Assembly (NCBI GenBank): GCA_017522345.1
Contig: JAFWZN010000070.1
Location: forward strand, 1-58,707
DNA length: 58,707 bases
DNA from: Clostridia bacterium
GTDB taxonomy: Bacteria > Bacillota > Clostridia > Christensenellales > Aristaeellaceae
Direction of reading: 5' to 3'
Shown here: in pieces, positions 7,892 through 15,995 of the stretch
Layout of the letters: every line of letters begins with the position of its first letter
Numbering within the stretch: position 1 is the first letter of the stretch
The notes under the pieces: generated by a model
Told to the model about the DNA's origin: nothing
Database searches by the model: none
The model's input: only the letters and a program-made list of their open reading frames with translations
Program-made: the position numbers and the translations under genes

Positions 7892-9973
7892 TTATTCTTC
7901 CTCGTCCTCTTCCTTCTTGGCGGATTCGATGATCTTCTTGGCGTCCTGTGCGGGAACTTCCTCGTAACGCTCAAAGCTCATGGTGAAGGAGCCGCGGCCC
8001 TGCGTCATGGAACGAAGGTCGGTAGCATACTTGAACATTTCGCTCTGGGGAACTTCGGCGGATACGCACTGCGCGCCGTTTACCTGATCCATGCCCATGA
8101 TGCGACCGCGACGCTTATTGATGTCGCCGATGATGTCGCCCATGTACTCGTCGGGGATGGTGACTTCTACGTGATAGATGGGCTCAAGGAGGATGGGGCT
8201 GGCCTGATCCAGCTGCTTGAACGCAAGACGAGCAGCGGTCTTGAACGCCATTTCGGAGGAGTCAACGGGATGGTAGGAACCGTCGTGCAGTTTCGCAGTC
8301 AGGCCTACTACCGGGAAGCCGGCGAGAACGCCCTTTTTGATGTTGTCGCGAAGGCCCTTTTCAACGGCGGGGATGAAGTTGCGCGGTACTACGCCGCCGA
8401 CAACGGCGTCTTCAAAGATGAACTCGGGATTGGTGGGATCGTCATTGGGACGGAACTCGATGACGACGTCGCCGAACTGGCCATGTCCGCCGGACTGCTT
8501 CTTATGGCGGCCGCGAACGTCGATCTTCTTGCGGATGGTCTCACGGTACGGGATTTTGGGATCCTGCAGGATGCACTCTACGCCGAACTTGGAAGCAAGC
8601 TTCTTGGCGGCAACTTCGATGTGCAGCTCGCCCAGACCGCTGAGGAGGGATTCGGTGGTCTCAACATCCTTGGTGATGGTGAGGGTCGGGTCTTCTTCGA
8701 TCAGACGGTTCAGTCCGGAGAAGATCTTGTCTTCTTCGCCGGCTTTCTTTGCGTAAACGGCCATGGAGATGCAGGAAGCCGGGAACTCGATGTCGGCAAA
8801 CTTGACGGGCTTGGCAGCGTCGCACAGGGTGTGACCGGTAGCTACGGAACCGAGCTTTGCAAGGGCGCAGATGTCGCCGGCTACAACCTTGGTGGTAGCG
8901 TTGGTCTTCTTGCCGAGCATGAAGTAGATGGTGCCGGGCTTTTCAGCCTTTTCGGCGTTGGCGTTGTAAAGGTTGGTTTCGGCGGAAAGAACGCCGGAAT
9001 TGATCTTGATAAGAGAAAGCTTACCAACAAAGGGGTCGGCAAGGGTCTTGAAGACCTGAGCGGAGAAGGGCTGATCATCCTTCGTGATGCGCTCTTCCTT
9101 ATCGCCGGTCTTGGGGTTAACGCCCTCAAGAACCTTATCGGCGGGAGAAGGCATAAGGTCGATGATGGTGTCGAGCAGCATGTTGATGCCAACGCGGTTT
9201 AAGGAGTCGCAGCATACAACGGGAACGATGCTTCCGTCGGAAATACCCTTCCGGAGGCCGAGCATGGTGTCTTCGGGAGAAAGCTCCATTTCCTCGAAGA
9301 ACTTTTCCATGAGCTCTTCATCGGCGCCTGCGGCAGTCTCCATGAGGGTCTCGCGGTAGGACTCGATGGTGGAAGCTACGTCAGCGGGCGCGGCAACTTC
9401 CTTAAGCGTCTTGCCTTCGCCGGTGTAGGCTTTGCCGTCCAGAACGGAGGCTACACCGACAAACTGACCTTTTTCGATGATCGGAACAACGATGGGCGCA
9501 ACATGGCTGCCGTATTTGGCGGTAATGGTTTCCAGCGCCTTTTCGAAGTTGGCGTTTTCGCGGGACATGTTGTTGATAACGATCATTCGGGGCGTATGGT
9601 TCTTATCGCACTGGGTCCAGGCTTTTTCCGCGCCTACGTCCAGGCCGCCGACCGCGCCTACGGTGATCAGGGCGCCTTCGCATACGCACAGCGGGCCCAT
9701 CATTTCGCCGGCGAAATCGAAGAAGCCGGGAATATCTACAAAGTTAATCTTGGTTTCCTTATACTCCAACGGCGCGAGCGCGGCGGAGATGGAAATTTGA
9801 CGGCGAACCTCTTCGGGATCGTAGTCCGTAGTGGCGGTACCGTTTTCAACGCGGCCCTGACGGTCGATCGCGCCGGCAGTGAAAAGCATGGCTTCTACCA
9901 GCGTGGTCTTACCTTCGCCGCCGTGACCAAGTACGGCGATATTACGAATGTTCTTAGCCTGATAGTCCTTCAT
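7892..9973 (-). CDS. Elongation factor G-like GTPase (EF-G paralogue)
   Basis: A 693-residue protein with the five-domain EF-G layout and very biased, G+C-rich codon use suggesting high expression. The P-loop GHGGEGKT (16-23) is intact. However, switch II reads DIPGFFDF (80-87) where EF-G has DTPGHVDF, so the catalytic histidine is replaced by Phe84, and the G4 guanine-specificity motif reads NNMS (134-137) instead of NKMD. The first change is known in the EF-G-like (EF-G2) subfamily found beside true FusA in many bacteria; the second is less usual. It is probably a ribosome-associated paralogue rather than the main translocase, since no rpsL-rpsG-tuf genes are near. The acidic C-terminal tail ends in DEEE. 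Confidence 0.92.
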   Translation of the reverse strand: MKDYQAKNIRNIAVLGHGGEGKTTLVEAMLFTAGAIDRQGRVENGTATTDYDPEEVRRQISISAALAPLEYKETKINFVDIPGFFDFAGEMMGPLCVCEGALITVGAVGGLDVGAEKAWTQCDKNHTPRMIVINNMSRENANFEKALETITAKYGSHVAPIVVPIIEKGQFVGVASVLDGKAYTGEGKTLKEVAAPADVASTIESYRETLMETAAGADEELMEKFFEEMELSPEDTMLGLRKGISDGSIVPVVCCDSLNRVGINMLLDTIIDLMPSPADKVLEGVNPKTGDKEERITKDDQPFSAQVFKTLADPFVGKLSLIKINSGVLSAETNLYNANAEKAEKPGTIYFMLGKKTNATTKVVAGDICALAKLGSVATGHTLCDAAKPVKFADIEFPASCISMAVYAKKAGEEDKIFSGLNRLIEEDPTLTITKDVETTESLLSGLGELHIEVAAKKLASKFGVECILQDPKIPYRETIRKKIDVRGRHKKQSGGHGQFGDVVIEFRPNDDPTNPEFIFEDAVVGGVVPRNFIPAVEKGLRDNIKKGVLAGFPVVGLTAKLHDGSYHPVDSSEMAFKTAARLAFKQLDQASPILLEPIYHVEVTIPDEYMGDIIGDINKRRGRIMGMDQVNGAQCVSAEVPQSEMFKYATDLRSMTQGRGSFTMSFERYEEVPAQDAKKIIESAKKEEDEEE

Positions 9974-10118
9974 TGAGTGATCCCCCTGTCTAAATCAATA
10001 ACAAAAATCATGGGCGCATAATGCCACACAATAGTCTACGTTATATTGTAACATGGAAAGAAACTTTTGAAAAGTATTTTTTTGCACTGATGCATTTTTT
10101 AACGGGAAAATGATGAAA

Positions 10119-10883
10119 TTAGAGGATTTTTTCACGAAAAAGCGACTGCATTAGCGGCAAAATGTGCGCTTCATCCCCGGAAGTATACATAAAAACGCTG
10201 CCTTCCCCTGTTTCCTTCAGCCAATTTCTTTCTTCCAGCACACGCTTAAGCTGTCTCGCCGTACCTTCGTTTCCGTCGTAAAGTTTGATTTGGGGCAGCG
10301 CTTTTTGAATTGCGCCTTTTAAAAACACATAGTGCGTACAACCGAGCACGACGCTTTCAAGGTTGTATTTTTCTTTATAGGGCGCAAGAGTACGTTCCAA
10401 AAAGGAATCGATTTCCTCCCCTTCAAGAATCCCCTTTTCAGCGAATTCCATAAGACCGGGACACGGAATCGGCATGGCATGATCGCCGTATTTTTCATAA
10501 AGCAGCTTAAACTTTGTCTGTTTAAGCGTTGCAGGCGTCGCCATTACGCCGATAATTCCGTTTTTTCGGTTAAGGCTTGCGGGCTTTAGCGCGGGCTCCA
10601 TGCCGATAACCGGAACGGAAAGGGTTTCTCTTAAATGTTTTGCGGCGGCGCTTGTCGCGGTATTGCACGCAATGACGATGGCCTTTACATTCTTTTCTAA
10701 GAGAAACGCTGCATCGTTTATGGAAAGGCGCAGGATTTCTTCTTCGCTTTTAGTGCCGTAGGGTGCGTTTTTATCATCGCCGAAGTAAATAAAATCCTCT
10801 TTGGGCAATAAGGCGTGCATATTTCTTAAAACGCTTACGCCGCCCAGACCCGAATCAAAAACGCCGATCGGACGAGAACGCAT
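10119..10883 (-). CDS. murI: Glutamate racemase MurI
   Basis: A 254-residue cytoplasmic racemase converting L- to D-glutamate for peptidoglycan. The family signature GVFDSGLGG is at residues 7-15. The two catalytic cysteines are in ACNTATS (Cys73) and GCTHY (Cys181), and GVMATPAT and PCPG motifs are present. ATG 10883 has GGAGGA at ideal spacing; the longer frame to 10934 reads through the yebC terminator and is rejected. Located 90 bp after yebC with a terminator hairpin between them, so it may be expressed from read-through or from a promoter hidden in that gap. Confidence 0.97.
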   Translation of the reverse strand: MRSRPIGVFDSGLGGVSVLRNMHALLPKEDFIYFGDDKNAPYGTKSEEEILRLSINDAAFLLEKNVKAIVIACNTATSAAAKHLRETLSVPVIGMEPALKPASLNRKNGIIGVMATPATLKQTKFKLLYEKYGDHAMPIPCPGLMEFAEKGILEGEEIDSFLERTLAPYKEKYNLESVVLGCTHYVFLKGAIQKALPQIKLYDGNEGTARQLKRVLEERNWLKETGEGSVFMYTSGDEAHILPLMQSLFREKIL

Positions 10884-10916
10884 GTCCCTTTCCTCCTCCC
10901 CTTTTTCCCATTTTGG

Positions 10917-10952
10917 AAAAGCCGCCTTACGCAAAAGCGAAAAGCGGCTTTT
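10917..10952 (-). terminator. Terminator of yebC
   Basis: The stem AAAAGCCGC (10952-10944) with GCGGCTTTT (10925-10917) closes a loop of about 18 bases and ends in TTTT on the minus strand, 22 bases after the yebC stop and 34 bases before the murI start. Confidence 0.75.
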
Positions 10953-10973
10953 GAAAATCGAATCCGAATGGAA

Positions 10974-11723
10974 TTATTCTTCTTCCTCTTCCTCGGGAAG
11001 CTCGGCGTCGTGGTATACGTTCTGAACATCGTCATAGTCGTCCAGCCACTCGATGAGCTTTTCAACCTTGGCTACGGTTTCGGGATCGCTGACCTCAACG
11101 GTCATGTTGGGAACCATCGCGCGCTCAACAGACAGGAATGTGCAGCCGGCAGCTTCGAGGCCGTCTCGAACAGCGCTCATTTCGTTGGGGTCGGTGTAGA
11201 TAACGGCGGAGCCTTCGCCGGCTTCGACGTCGTCTGCGCCGGCATCCATGGCGAGCATCATCAGCTCGTCTTCATCAAGGCCCTTCGAATTATCGATAAC
11301 GATTACGCCCTTGCGGGTGAATTTATAGGATACGCAGCCGGTAGAGCCCATGGAGCCGCCGTTTTTGTCAAAGATATGGCGGATTTCACTGGCAGTGCGG
11401 TTCAGGTTATCCGTAACGACCTCTACGATAACGGCAACGCCGCCGGGCGCGTAGCCCTCATAGGTAACCTCTTTATAGTTCGCGCCTTCGCCTTCGCCGG
11501 CAGCCTTCTTGATGGAGCGCATGATATTGTCGTTGGGCATGTTGTTTGCCTTCGCCTTTGCGACAACGTCCTTGAGCTTGCTGTTTACAGCGGGGTCTGC
11601 GCTTCCGCCTTCACGGACGGCGATTGCGATTTCACGGCCGATTTTGGTAAAAATCTTGCCTCTTGCGGCGTCGGTCTTTTCCTTTTTGTGCTTTATGGTA
11701 GACCATTTATTGTGTCCCGACAT
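10974..11723 (-). CDS. YebC/PmpR-family protein
   Basis: A 249-residue member of the YebC/TACO1 family: the N-terminus MSGHNKWSTIKHKK is its signature, followed by the NNMPNDNI segment. Family members have been described as DNA-binding regulators and, more recently, as translation factors that relieve stalling at polyproline. The C-terminus is a run of Glu residues. ATG 11723 is chosen because GGGGAGG lies 8 bases before it and the conserved family start coincides; the frame continuing to 11918 crosses the promoter and overlaps recX. It is divergent from recX. Highly biased codons suggest good expression. Confidence 0.96.
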   Translation of the reverse strand: MSGHNKWSTIKHKKEKTDAARGKIFTKIGREIAIAVREGGSADPAVNSKLKDVVAKAKANNMPNDNIMRSIKKAAGEGEGANYKEVTYEGYAPGGVAVIVEVVTDNLNRTASEIRHIFDKNGGSMGSTGCVSYKFTRKGVIVIDNSKGLDEDELMMLAMDAGADDVEAGEGSAVIYTDPNEMSAVRDGLEAAGCTFLSVERAMVPNMTVEVSDPETVAKVEKLIEWLDDYDDVQNVYHDAELPEEEEEE

Positions 11724-11759
11724 TGGTATTGCCTCCCCTTGGGTTATAAGTCTTTTGAT

Positions 11760-11789
11760 ATCATACCACATTTTATCTTTATCCGTCAA
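11760..11789 (-). promoter_or_regulatory. Promoter of yebC
   Basis: TTGACG (11789-11784) and TATGAT (11765-11760) on the minus strand, 18 bp apart, start a leader of about 30 bases before the yebC Shine-Dalgarno site. Confidence 0.65.
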
Positions 11790-11798
11790 GAAAGAGGC

Positions 11799-11827
11799 TT
11801 GCATTCTTGCCCTATTTTCAATAAAAT
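11799..11827 (+). promoter_or_regulatory. Promoter of recX
   Basis: TTGCAT (11799-11804) and TAAAAT (11822-11827) are 17 bp apart and place the start about 14 bases before the recX ATG, just upstream of the Shine-Dalgarno GAGGTG. The yebC promoter is divergent and only about 10 bp away. Confidence 0.5.
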
Positions 11828-11847
11828 ATAACGTGAGGTGAATAAAA

Positions 11848-12477
11848 ATGCCCCTGTTTTTGGATAAAGAAGAAAAACGCGGCGCGGTCGATTTAATATT
11901 TGACGACAGAATGCGCATAAAGATAAGGAAAAAGGATTTCGAACGCTTCCCGCTTGAAAGGCATGAAGAGATCGAATATGAAGAATATCTGAATGCCGTA
12001 GCGGGTTTTCAGGCAAAAGACGCATATGAAGATGCGCTGTCTCTTTTAGATTATTCCGCAAGAACGGAAAGTGAAATAAAGAAAAAGCTTCTATCGAAGG
12101 GATACCTTGATGCCGTCATCGACAGCGTGATTGAAAGGCTAAAGGACGCAAGGTTGATAGACGACAGACAGCTTGCCGAGAGAATTGCAGAAAACGCAAG
12201 CGATCGAGGCATCGGCGCCTACGCGCTTAAAAGAAAACTCAAACTGCGCGGAATCAGCGAAGAGGATGTGGAATACGCTTCTTCCCTCATGGATGAGGAC
12301 AAGGAAAAGGAAGGCGCGAAGCGGGAATGCGAAAGGCTTTACAGAAAGTATGCCGCCCTTTCCGTCCGGGAAGCTAAAGCGAAATTGTCGGCGGCGCTTT
12401 CAAGACGCGGGTATTCCTGGGACGCAGTCTCGGAAGCAATTGAAAGCGTTTTGAATGATTCGGACGACTACGAATAA
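11848..12477 (+). CDS. recX: Regulatory protein RecX
   Basis: A 209-residue RecX-family protein, which binds RecA filaments and limits strand exchange. It shows the three-helix repeat pattern: DYSARTESEIKKKLLSKGY, then LIDDRQLAERIAENASDRGIGAYALKRKL, and the C-terminal RRGYSWDAVSEAIES. An N-terminal extension of about 55 residues precedes the RecX repeats, as in Bacillus. GAGGTG precedes ATG 11848. No recA is present in the window. A clear plus-strand terminator follows. Confidence 0.93.
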   Translation: MPLFLDKEEKRGAVDLIFDDRMRIKIRKKDFERFPLERHEEIEYEEYLNAVAGFQAKDAYEDALSLLDYSARTESEIKKKLLSKGYLDAVIDSVIERLKDARLIDDRQLAERIAENASDRGIGAYALKRKLKLRGISEEDVEYASSLMDEDKEKEGAKRECERLYRKYAALSVREAKAKLSAALSRRGYSWDAVSEAIESVLNDSDDYE

Positions 12478-12485
12478 CGAAACGA

Positions 12486-12514
12486 GGGGCGGCCAACGAC
12501 CGCCCCCTATTTTT
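12486..12514 (+). terminator. Terminator of recX
   Basis: A perfect 7-bp G/C stem (12486-12492 with 12500-12506) is followed by TATTTTT. The T run overlaps the stop codon of the convergent amidohydrolase gene. Confidence 0.85.
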
Positions 12515-14132
12515 ACGCTTCGTATACAATTTTTCCGCCCAGATACGTTTTAAGCGCTTTGATTTTGTGAATATTCTTTGTTTCAACTTCAAATGGATTT
12601 CCGTCGAGAATCGCAAAGTCGGCGAGAAGGCCTTCCCTGATCGTACCTTTTCTGTTTTCGTCAAACGATGCATATGCGCCTTCCGCCGTATAGGAGTTGA
12701 GCGCTTCTGAAACGCTCATGCATTCATGCGGATTGTACGGCGGAATATCTTCCTTTAAGGGCATGCGGGTGACAGCGCACTGGATACCGCGAAGCGGATT
12801 CGGAATTTCAACCGGGCAGTCTGTTCCGTTGGATACATGGCAGCCGAGGGTTTTCAGCGTATGAAACGCGTAACTTGTAGAAGCAAGCGCCTTTCCGACG
12901 CGCGATTCAACGATATATGCATCGTAGTCCAGAAACGCAGTCTGCGCATAAGCGTGAAGGTGCATATCGCTCATCTTCTGAAGTTGGTCCTTCCGCGTCA
13001 GCTGAACATGCACAATGCCGCTTCTGTGGTCGCGCTCAGGGGCAAGCGCAAATGCGCGTTCGTAGGAAGATAAAACCATATCCAAAACGCCGTCTCCGAT
13101 GCAGTGGACGGCAATCTGCATATCGCCAAGATGCGCGATTTCGATCAGTTCGTCAAGCTGTGCCTGCGTAAAGATAGCAAGCCCCTTTTCGCCCGGTTGG
13201 TCGGCGTATTCCCCGGTCAGAAACGCGGTTCTTGCGCCGACAGAGCCATCGCCCAGAAGCTTTAACGGCCCGATTTTAAATAAGTCCGTTCCAACGCCGG
13301 TTTTATAACCCTTAGATAAGAATCCTTTGAGATCTTCAGGATTTACAAACTGGCTCTGCTCGTTGATACGAACGGTGAGCTTTCCCTCGTTTTCCAATTC
13401 CTTATAAGCCGAAACGACGTCTTCATAATTCATCTTGTCAAAAACGCAGAAGTCGTCAGAGTGCGCGCCGGTGATGCCCCAGGAATTAAGCACCTTGACA
13501 ACACGCTCGATCATGCGCTTGAAATCGGCCTTGGTATGGGTTTTAAAGTTTGACTGGATCATGTCCATCGCAGCGTCGCGGAACACGCCGGTCGGATATC
13601 CGTTTTCATCCAGATCAAACTGACCGCCGTAGGGCTGCGGAAGCGTTCCGTCGATTTTCAGCATTTCAAGCGCCTTGGTGTTGACCGATAAGCAATGACC
13701 GCAGCTGCGGGTGATGGAAATCGGGTGCGTTTTTGATACTCTGTCGAGGTCGTGGCGCGTGGGAAGTTCTTTTGCGCCGGAAAAACAATCCTGATTGAAG
13801 CCGCGCCCGGTAATCCATTCGCCGTCAGGGATCTTCTTTTCATCTTTAAAAGCGATCAGAGCGTCTACCACTTCATCAATTGAGCCGGTCGCCTCGATCA
13901 AATCGCAGATTTCAAGCGCGTGGCCGTAATTGATAATGTGCATGTGCGAATCAATAAAGCCCGGCGTTACGAATTTTCCGCCTAAATCCGTAACGGTATC
14001 GCCCGCCTGCTTTTTTGAAAGCGCATCTTCGGTGTTTCCGACGTAGGCAAAAACGCCGTTTTCAACAATAAAAGCGGATTCAAGGGCTTCGCTGCCAGTA
14101 AATACGCGTCCGTTTATAAAGATTTCTCTCAT
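12513..14132 (-). CDS. Amidohydrolase of the YtcJ family
   Basis: A 539-residue metal-dependent hydrolase (amidohydrolase family 3). GFIDSHMHI near residue 60 supplies the two N-terminal metal-binding histidines. Further family blocks are GRGFNQDCF, SCGHCLSVNT, HCIGDG near residue 345, HVQLTRKDQ, and NGTDCPVE late in the protein with the conserved Asp. A small beta-sandwich domain is formed by the N- and C-terminal strands (MREIFINGRVFTG; ADFAILDGNPFEV). YtcJ homologues hydrolyse N-acyl or carbamoyl compounds, but the substrate here cannot be read from the sequence. ATG 14132 has GGAGGG 7 bases upstream. No signal peptide, so it is cytoplasmic. Confidence 0.92.
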   Translation of the reverse strand: MREIFINGRVFTGSEALESAFIVENGVFAYVGNTEDALSKKQAGDTVTDLGGKFVTPGFIDSHMHIINYGHALEICDLIEATGSIDEVVDALIAFKDEKKIPDGEWITGRGFNQDCFSGAKELPTRHDLDRVSKTHPISITRSCGHCLSVNTKALEMLKIDGTLPQPYGGQFDLDENGYPTGVFRDAAMDMIQSNFKTHTKADFKRMIERVVKVLNSWGITGAHSDDFCVFDKMNYEDVVSAYKELENEGKLTVRINEQSQFVNPEDLKGFLSKGYKTGVGTDLFKIGPLKLLGDGSVGARTAFLTGEYADQPGEKGLAIFTQAQLDELIEIAHLGDMQIAVHCIGDGVLDMVLSSYERAFALAPERDHRSGIVHVQLTRKDQLQKMSDMHLHAYAQTAFLDYDAYIVESRVGKALASTSYAFHTLKTLGCHVSNGTDCPVEIPNPLRGIQCAVTRMPLKEDIPPYNPHECMSVSEALNSYTAEGAYASFDENRKGTIREGLLADFAILDGNPFEVETKNIHKIKALKTYLGGKIVYEA

Positions 14133-14196
14133 GTTTTTTCCCTCCTGAATGCTAACACGTATTGTACAACGATGGAAAAAGAAAAACAAGAGGAAA

Positions 14197-14222
14197 ATAA
14201 AAAAGCTGCGCTAAAACGCGGC
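14197..14222 (-). terminator. Terminator of degV
   Basis: GCCGCG (14222-14217) pairs with CGCAGC (14210-14205) through one G-U pair and is followed by six Ts on the minus strand, 9 bases after the degV stop. Confidence 0.75.
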
Positions 14223-14230
14223 ATAAACAA

Positions 14231-15061
14231 TTATCCCTCAAATCCGACTAGAAGGCCGCCCTCTTCTGCGTAGAAGCAGCAAAGCCCCTTGTTCAGCGTG
14301 ATTTGGACGTCGCTGTCCGGGTAGGATTCATGGATAAGGTTTTTGAAGCTTTCGGCAGCTTCCGGGTTGTAGGAGTGCGCAAGGCGAACTTTTCCGCCGC
14401 GAAAGCCCAATTCCTTCATGGTTTCAAAAAGCTGATTGAGCGTTTTTCGTTCGCCTCTCACCTTGTGCATCGCCTCAAGCGTTCCTTCATCGCTGGCTTT
14501 GCCTACAATCCGAAGACCAAGTACGCCGATGGCTTTGGCGATAACGGGATTTACTCTTCCGTTTTTCGCAAAATTGTCAAGCGATGAAAGGAAGAACGCA
14601 AGATGCGTCTTTTTAAGATAGCTCTTAATTTCGGAAACTACATCATCGAATGAGAAGCCCTGCTTGATCAGTTCGTCGTACTTTTCCAAGAGAAGCTGCA
14701 TCTCGGGGACGGTTGAAAGTGTGTCTAAAATAAATACTTTTCTCTCCGGGTGCATCTGTTCATACTGCGCCTTTGCAATCATCGCAGCATTATAGCAGCC
14801 GGAAAGATTGCTGGTAATGGAAACGCCGTAAACAATGTCGGCGTCTTTAAATGTATCCAGCCAGTCCTCAACGCTAGGGCATGCAGTGGATGACTTTCCT
14901 TTGTATGCTTTGAGTTCGGAAAGCATCTTAAGCACGTTCAAATCATCATTATCCACATATTCTTTTATAGTAGTAACAATTTTCATGGGCGCGGCATAAA
15001 CCAATGGCGTATGATTCGGATAAATATTTGCGGAAGAGTCCGCGACAAGCCTGATTTTCAT
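14231..15061 (-). CDS. DegV family fatty acid-binding protein
   Basis: A 276-residue DegV protein. The start MKIRLVADSSANI fits the family ADSS/TDSS motif; ACPSVEDW and the segment VSITSNLSGCYNAA contain the serines that hold the fatty acid carboxylate. DegV (FakB-type) proteins carry fatty acids, usually for phosphorylation by FakA; no fakA is present here. ATG 15061 has AAGGAAA upstream. It is monocistronic with its own promoter and terminator, divergent from the DUF1836 gene. Confidence 0.94.
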   Translation of the reverse strand: MKIRLVADSSANIYPNHTPLVYAAPMKIVTTIKEYVDNDDLNVLKMLSELKAYKGKSSTACPSVEDWLDTFKDADIVYGVSITSNLSGCYNAAMIAKAQYEQMHPERKVFILDTLSTVPEMQLLLEKYDELIKQGFSFDDVVSEIKSYLKKTHLAFFLSSLDNFAKNGRVNPVIAKAIGVLGLRIVGKASDEGTLEAMHKVRGERKTLNQLFETMKELGFRGGKVRLAHSYNPEAAESFKNLIHESYPDSDVQITLNKGLCCFYAEEGGLLVGFEG

Positions 15062-15119
15062 ATCGTTTCCTTTCGGATCCCCTTTTGTATCGAGTATTCA
15101 TAAACCTATGACAGAGTGA

Positions 15120-15148
15120 AGGATAACACATAATTGTTACTGTGTCAA
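15120..15148 (-). promoter_or_regulatory. Promoter of degV
   Basis: TTGACA (15148-15143) and TATCCT (15125-15120) on the minus strand are 17 bp apart. The spacer and flanks hold an imperfect inverted repeat (ATAACACA ... TGTGT ... GTTAT, about 15123-15155) that could be an operator. Confidence 0.6.
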
Positions 15149-15183
15149 GGGTTATTAAAAAACCTAACACACGAAATAACTTA

Positions 15184-15211
15184 TTGACAAAAGAGTATAA
15201 GATGCTATAAT
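15184..15211 (+). promoter_or_regulatory. Promoter of the DUF1836 gene, predicting a leaderless mRNA
   Basis: Perfect TTGACA (15184-15189) and perfect TATAAT (15206-15211) are 16 bp apart. The start codon begins at 15218, exactly 7 bases after the -10 box, so transcription should start on or within one or two bases of the ATG. Confidence 0.85.
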
Positions 15212-15217
15212 GTAAGC

Positions 15218-15727
15218 ATGGATAATGAAATCAGAAGCAAGCTCTCAGAGGTCGTTCGGGATTTTACCCTCCCGCGATACAACGAAATCCCCAATATGGG
15301 CCTTTATTTAGAGCAGACAACCAAATATATTAAGCAAACGCTGATAACGCTGGATTGTTTTGAAGTTACCGGGTCGATGATCAGGAACTATGTCAAAATG
15401 GGCCTTGTAAAGAATCCCGAAAAAAAGCTTTACTATCGGGATCAGATCGCGCACCTTATATCGATCACCATTTTGAAAGCCATCATTCCGCTTGATGTCA
15501 TCCAGCGTTTTTTCAAGAGTCAGGAAACAGTCTATACCGATCAGGTCGCGTATGACTATTTTTGCATGGAAATGGAAAACATCCTCCATGCACGCTTTGG
15601 TCTGACGGATGATGTAAAAGATATCGGCACAACAAACAGCATTCAGAAGGAGATGCTTAGAAGCGCAATCACGGCAGTTTCGCATCTTATATATGTCAAT
15701 GAATGTTTGAAAAGAATAGACGAATAA
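15218..15727 (+). CDS. DUF1836 domain protein, putative HTH regulator
   Basis: A 169-residue protein of the DUF1836 family, common in Firmicutes. Typical features are the N-terminal LPRYNEIPNMGLYLEQTTKYI-type segment (about residues 17-38), then TGSMIRNYVKMGLV (about 51-64), which resembles the recognition helix region of MerR-type regulators. This suggests DNA binding; the targets are unknown. There is no Shine-Dalgarno sequence, and the promoter puts the transcript start at the ATG, so it is probably translated as a leaderless mRNA. It is flanked downstream by an unusual 20-bp hairpin and then a bidirectional terminator. Confidence 0.88.
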   Translation: MDNEIRSKLSEVVRDFTLPRYNEIPNMGLYLEQTTKYIKQTLITLDCFEVTGSMIRNYVKMGLVKNPEKKLYYRDQIAHLISITILKAIIPLDVIQRFFKSQETVYTDQVAYDYFCMEMENILHARFGLTDDVKDIGTTNSIQKEMLRSAITAVSHLIYVNECLKRIDE

Positions 15728-15746
15728 AGAATCGCCCGGATACTAT

Positions 15747-15792
15747 GATATGTACCCCCAATACTGCGTGTCCAGTATTGGGGGTACATATC
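15747..15792. repeat. Perfect 20-bp inverted repeat with 6-base loop
   Basis: Positions 15747-15766 and 15773-15792 are exact reverse complements with loop CGTGTC. No T run follows on either strand, so it is not a normal terminator, and a proper terminator lies 26 bases further. It may be a small palindromic mobile repeat or an RNA-stabilising 3' structure of the DUF1836 mRNA. Confidence 0.9.
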
Positions 15793-15817
15793 ACTGTCGA
15801 CTCATGTGCTTTATATT

Positions 15818-15852
15818 AAAAACCTCCGATACGCTTTGTACCGGAGGTTTTT
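15818..15852. terminator. Bidirectional terminator between DUF1836 and tRNA-Leu
   Basis: A perfect 11-bp stem (15818-15828 with 15842-15852) ends in TTTTT on both strands. It serves the DUF1836 gene on plus and the tRNA gene on minus, whose 3' end is one base away. Confidence 0.88.
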
Positions 15853-15853
15853 A

Positions 15854-15935
15854 TGCGGGTAACAGGACTTGAACCTGCACGCCTTACGGTAATGGAACCT
15901 AAATCCATCGCGTCTGCCAATTCCGCCATACCCGC
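15854..15935 (-). tRNA. tRNA-Leu (anticodon UAG)
   Basis: On the minus strand the 82-nt sequence folds as a class II tRNA. The acceptor stem is GCGGGTA/TACCCGC with discriminator A, the D-loop contains GAATTGGCAGACGC, the anticodon stem-loop is ATGGA-TTTAGGT-TCCAT giving anticodon TAG, a long variable arm follows, and the T-arm reads GCAGGTTCAAGTCCTGT. This decodes CUN leucine codons. The 3' CCA is not encoded. A consensus promoter lies just upstream and a terminator directly downstream, so it is a single-gene unit. Confidence 0.97.
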
Positions 15936-15946
15936 ATGCAAAGTGT

Positions 15947-15976
15947 ATTATACTTGCTTGCGCGCGGAATTGTCAA
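15947..15976 (-). promoter_or_regulatory. Promoter of tRNA-Leu
   Basis: Perfect TTGACA (15976-15971) and TATAAT (15952-15947) on the minus strand are 18 bp apart, with the -10 box 11 bases before the mature tRNA 5' end. The -35 box lies 20 bases after the stop of the sulfatase gene transcribed in the same direction. Confidence 0.85.
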
Positions 15977-15995
15977 GAGAAAGACACGTAAAGCG

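Noticed and set aside
8171..9202. A 343-codon plus-strand ORF antisense to the EF-G-like gene
   Set aside because: A shadow frame caused by strong codon bias of the real gene; no start signal and no recognisable domain.
15747..15792. Intrinsic terminator for DUF1836
   Set aside because: The hairpin is long and perfect but no T run follows on either strand, and a full bidirectional terminator lies at 15818-15852.
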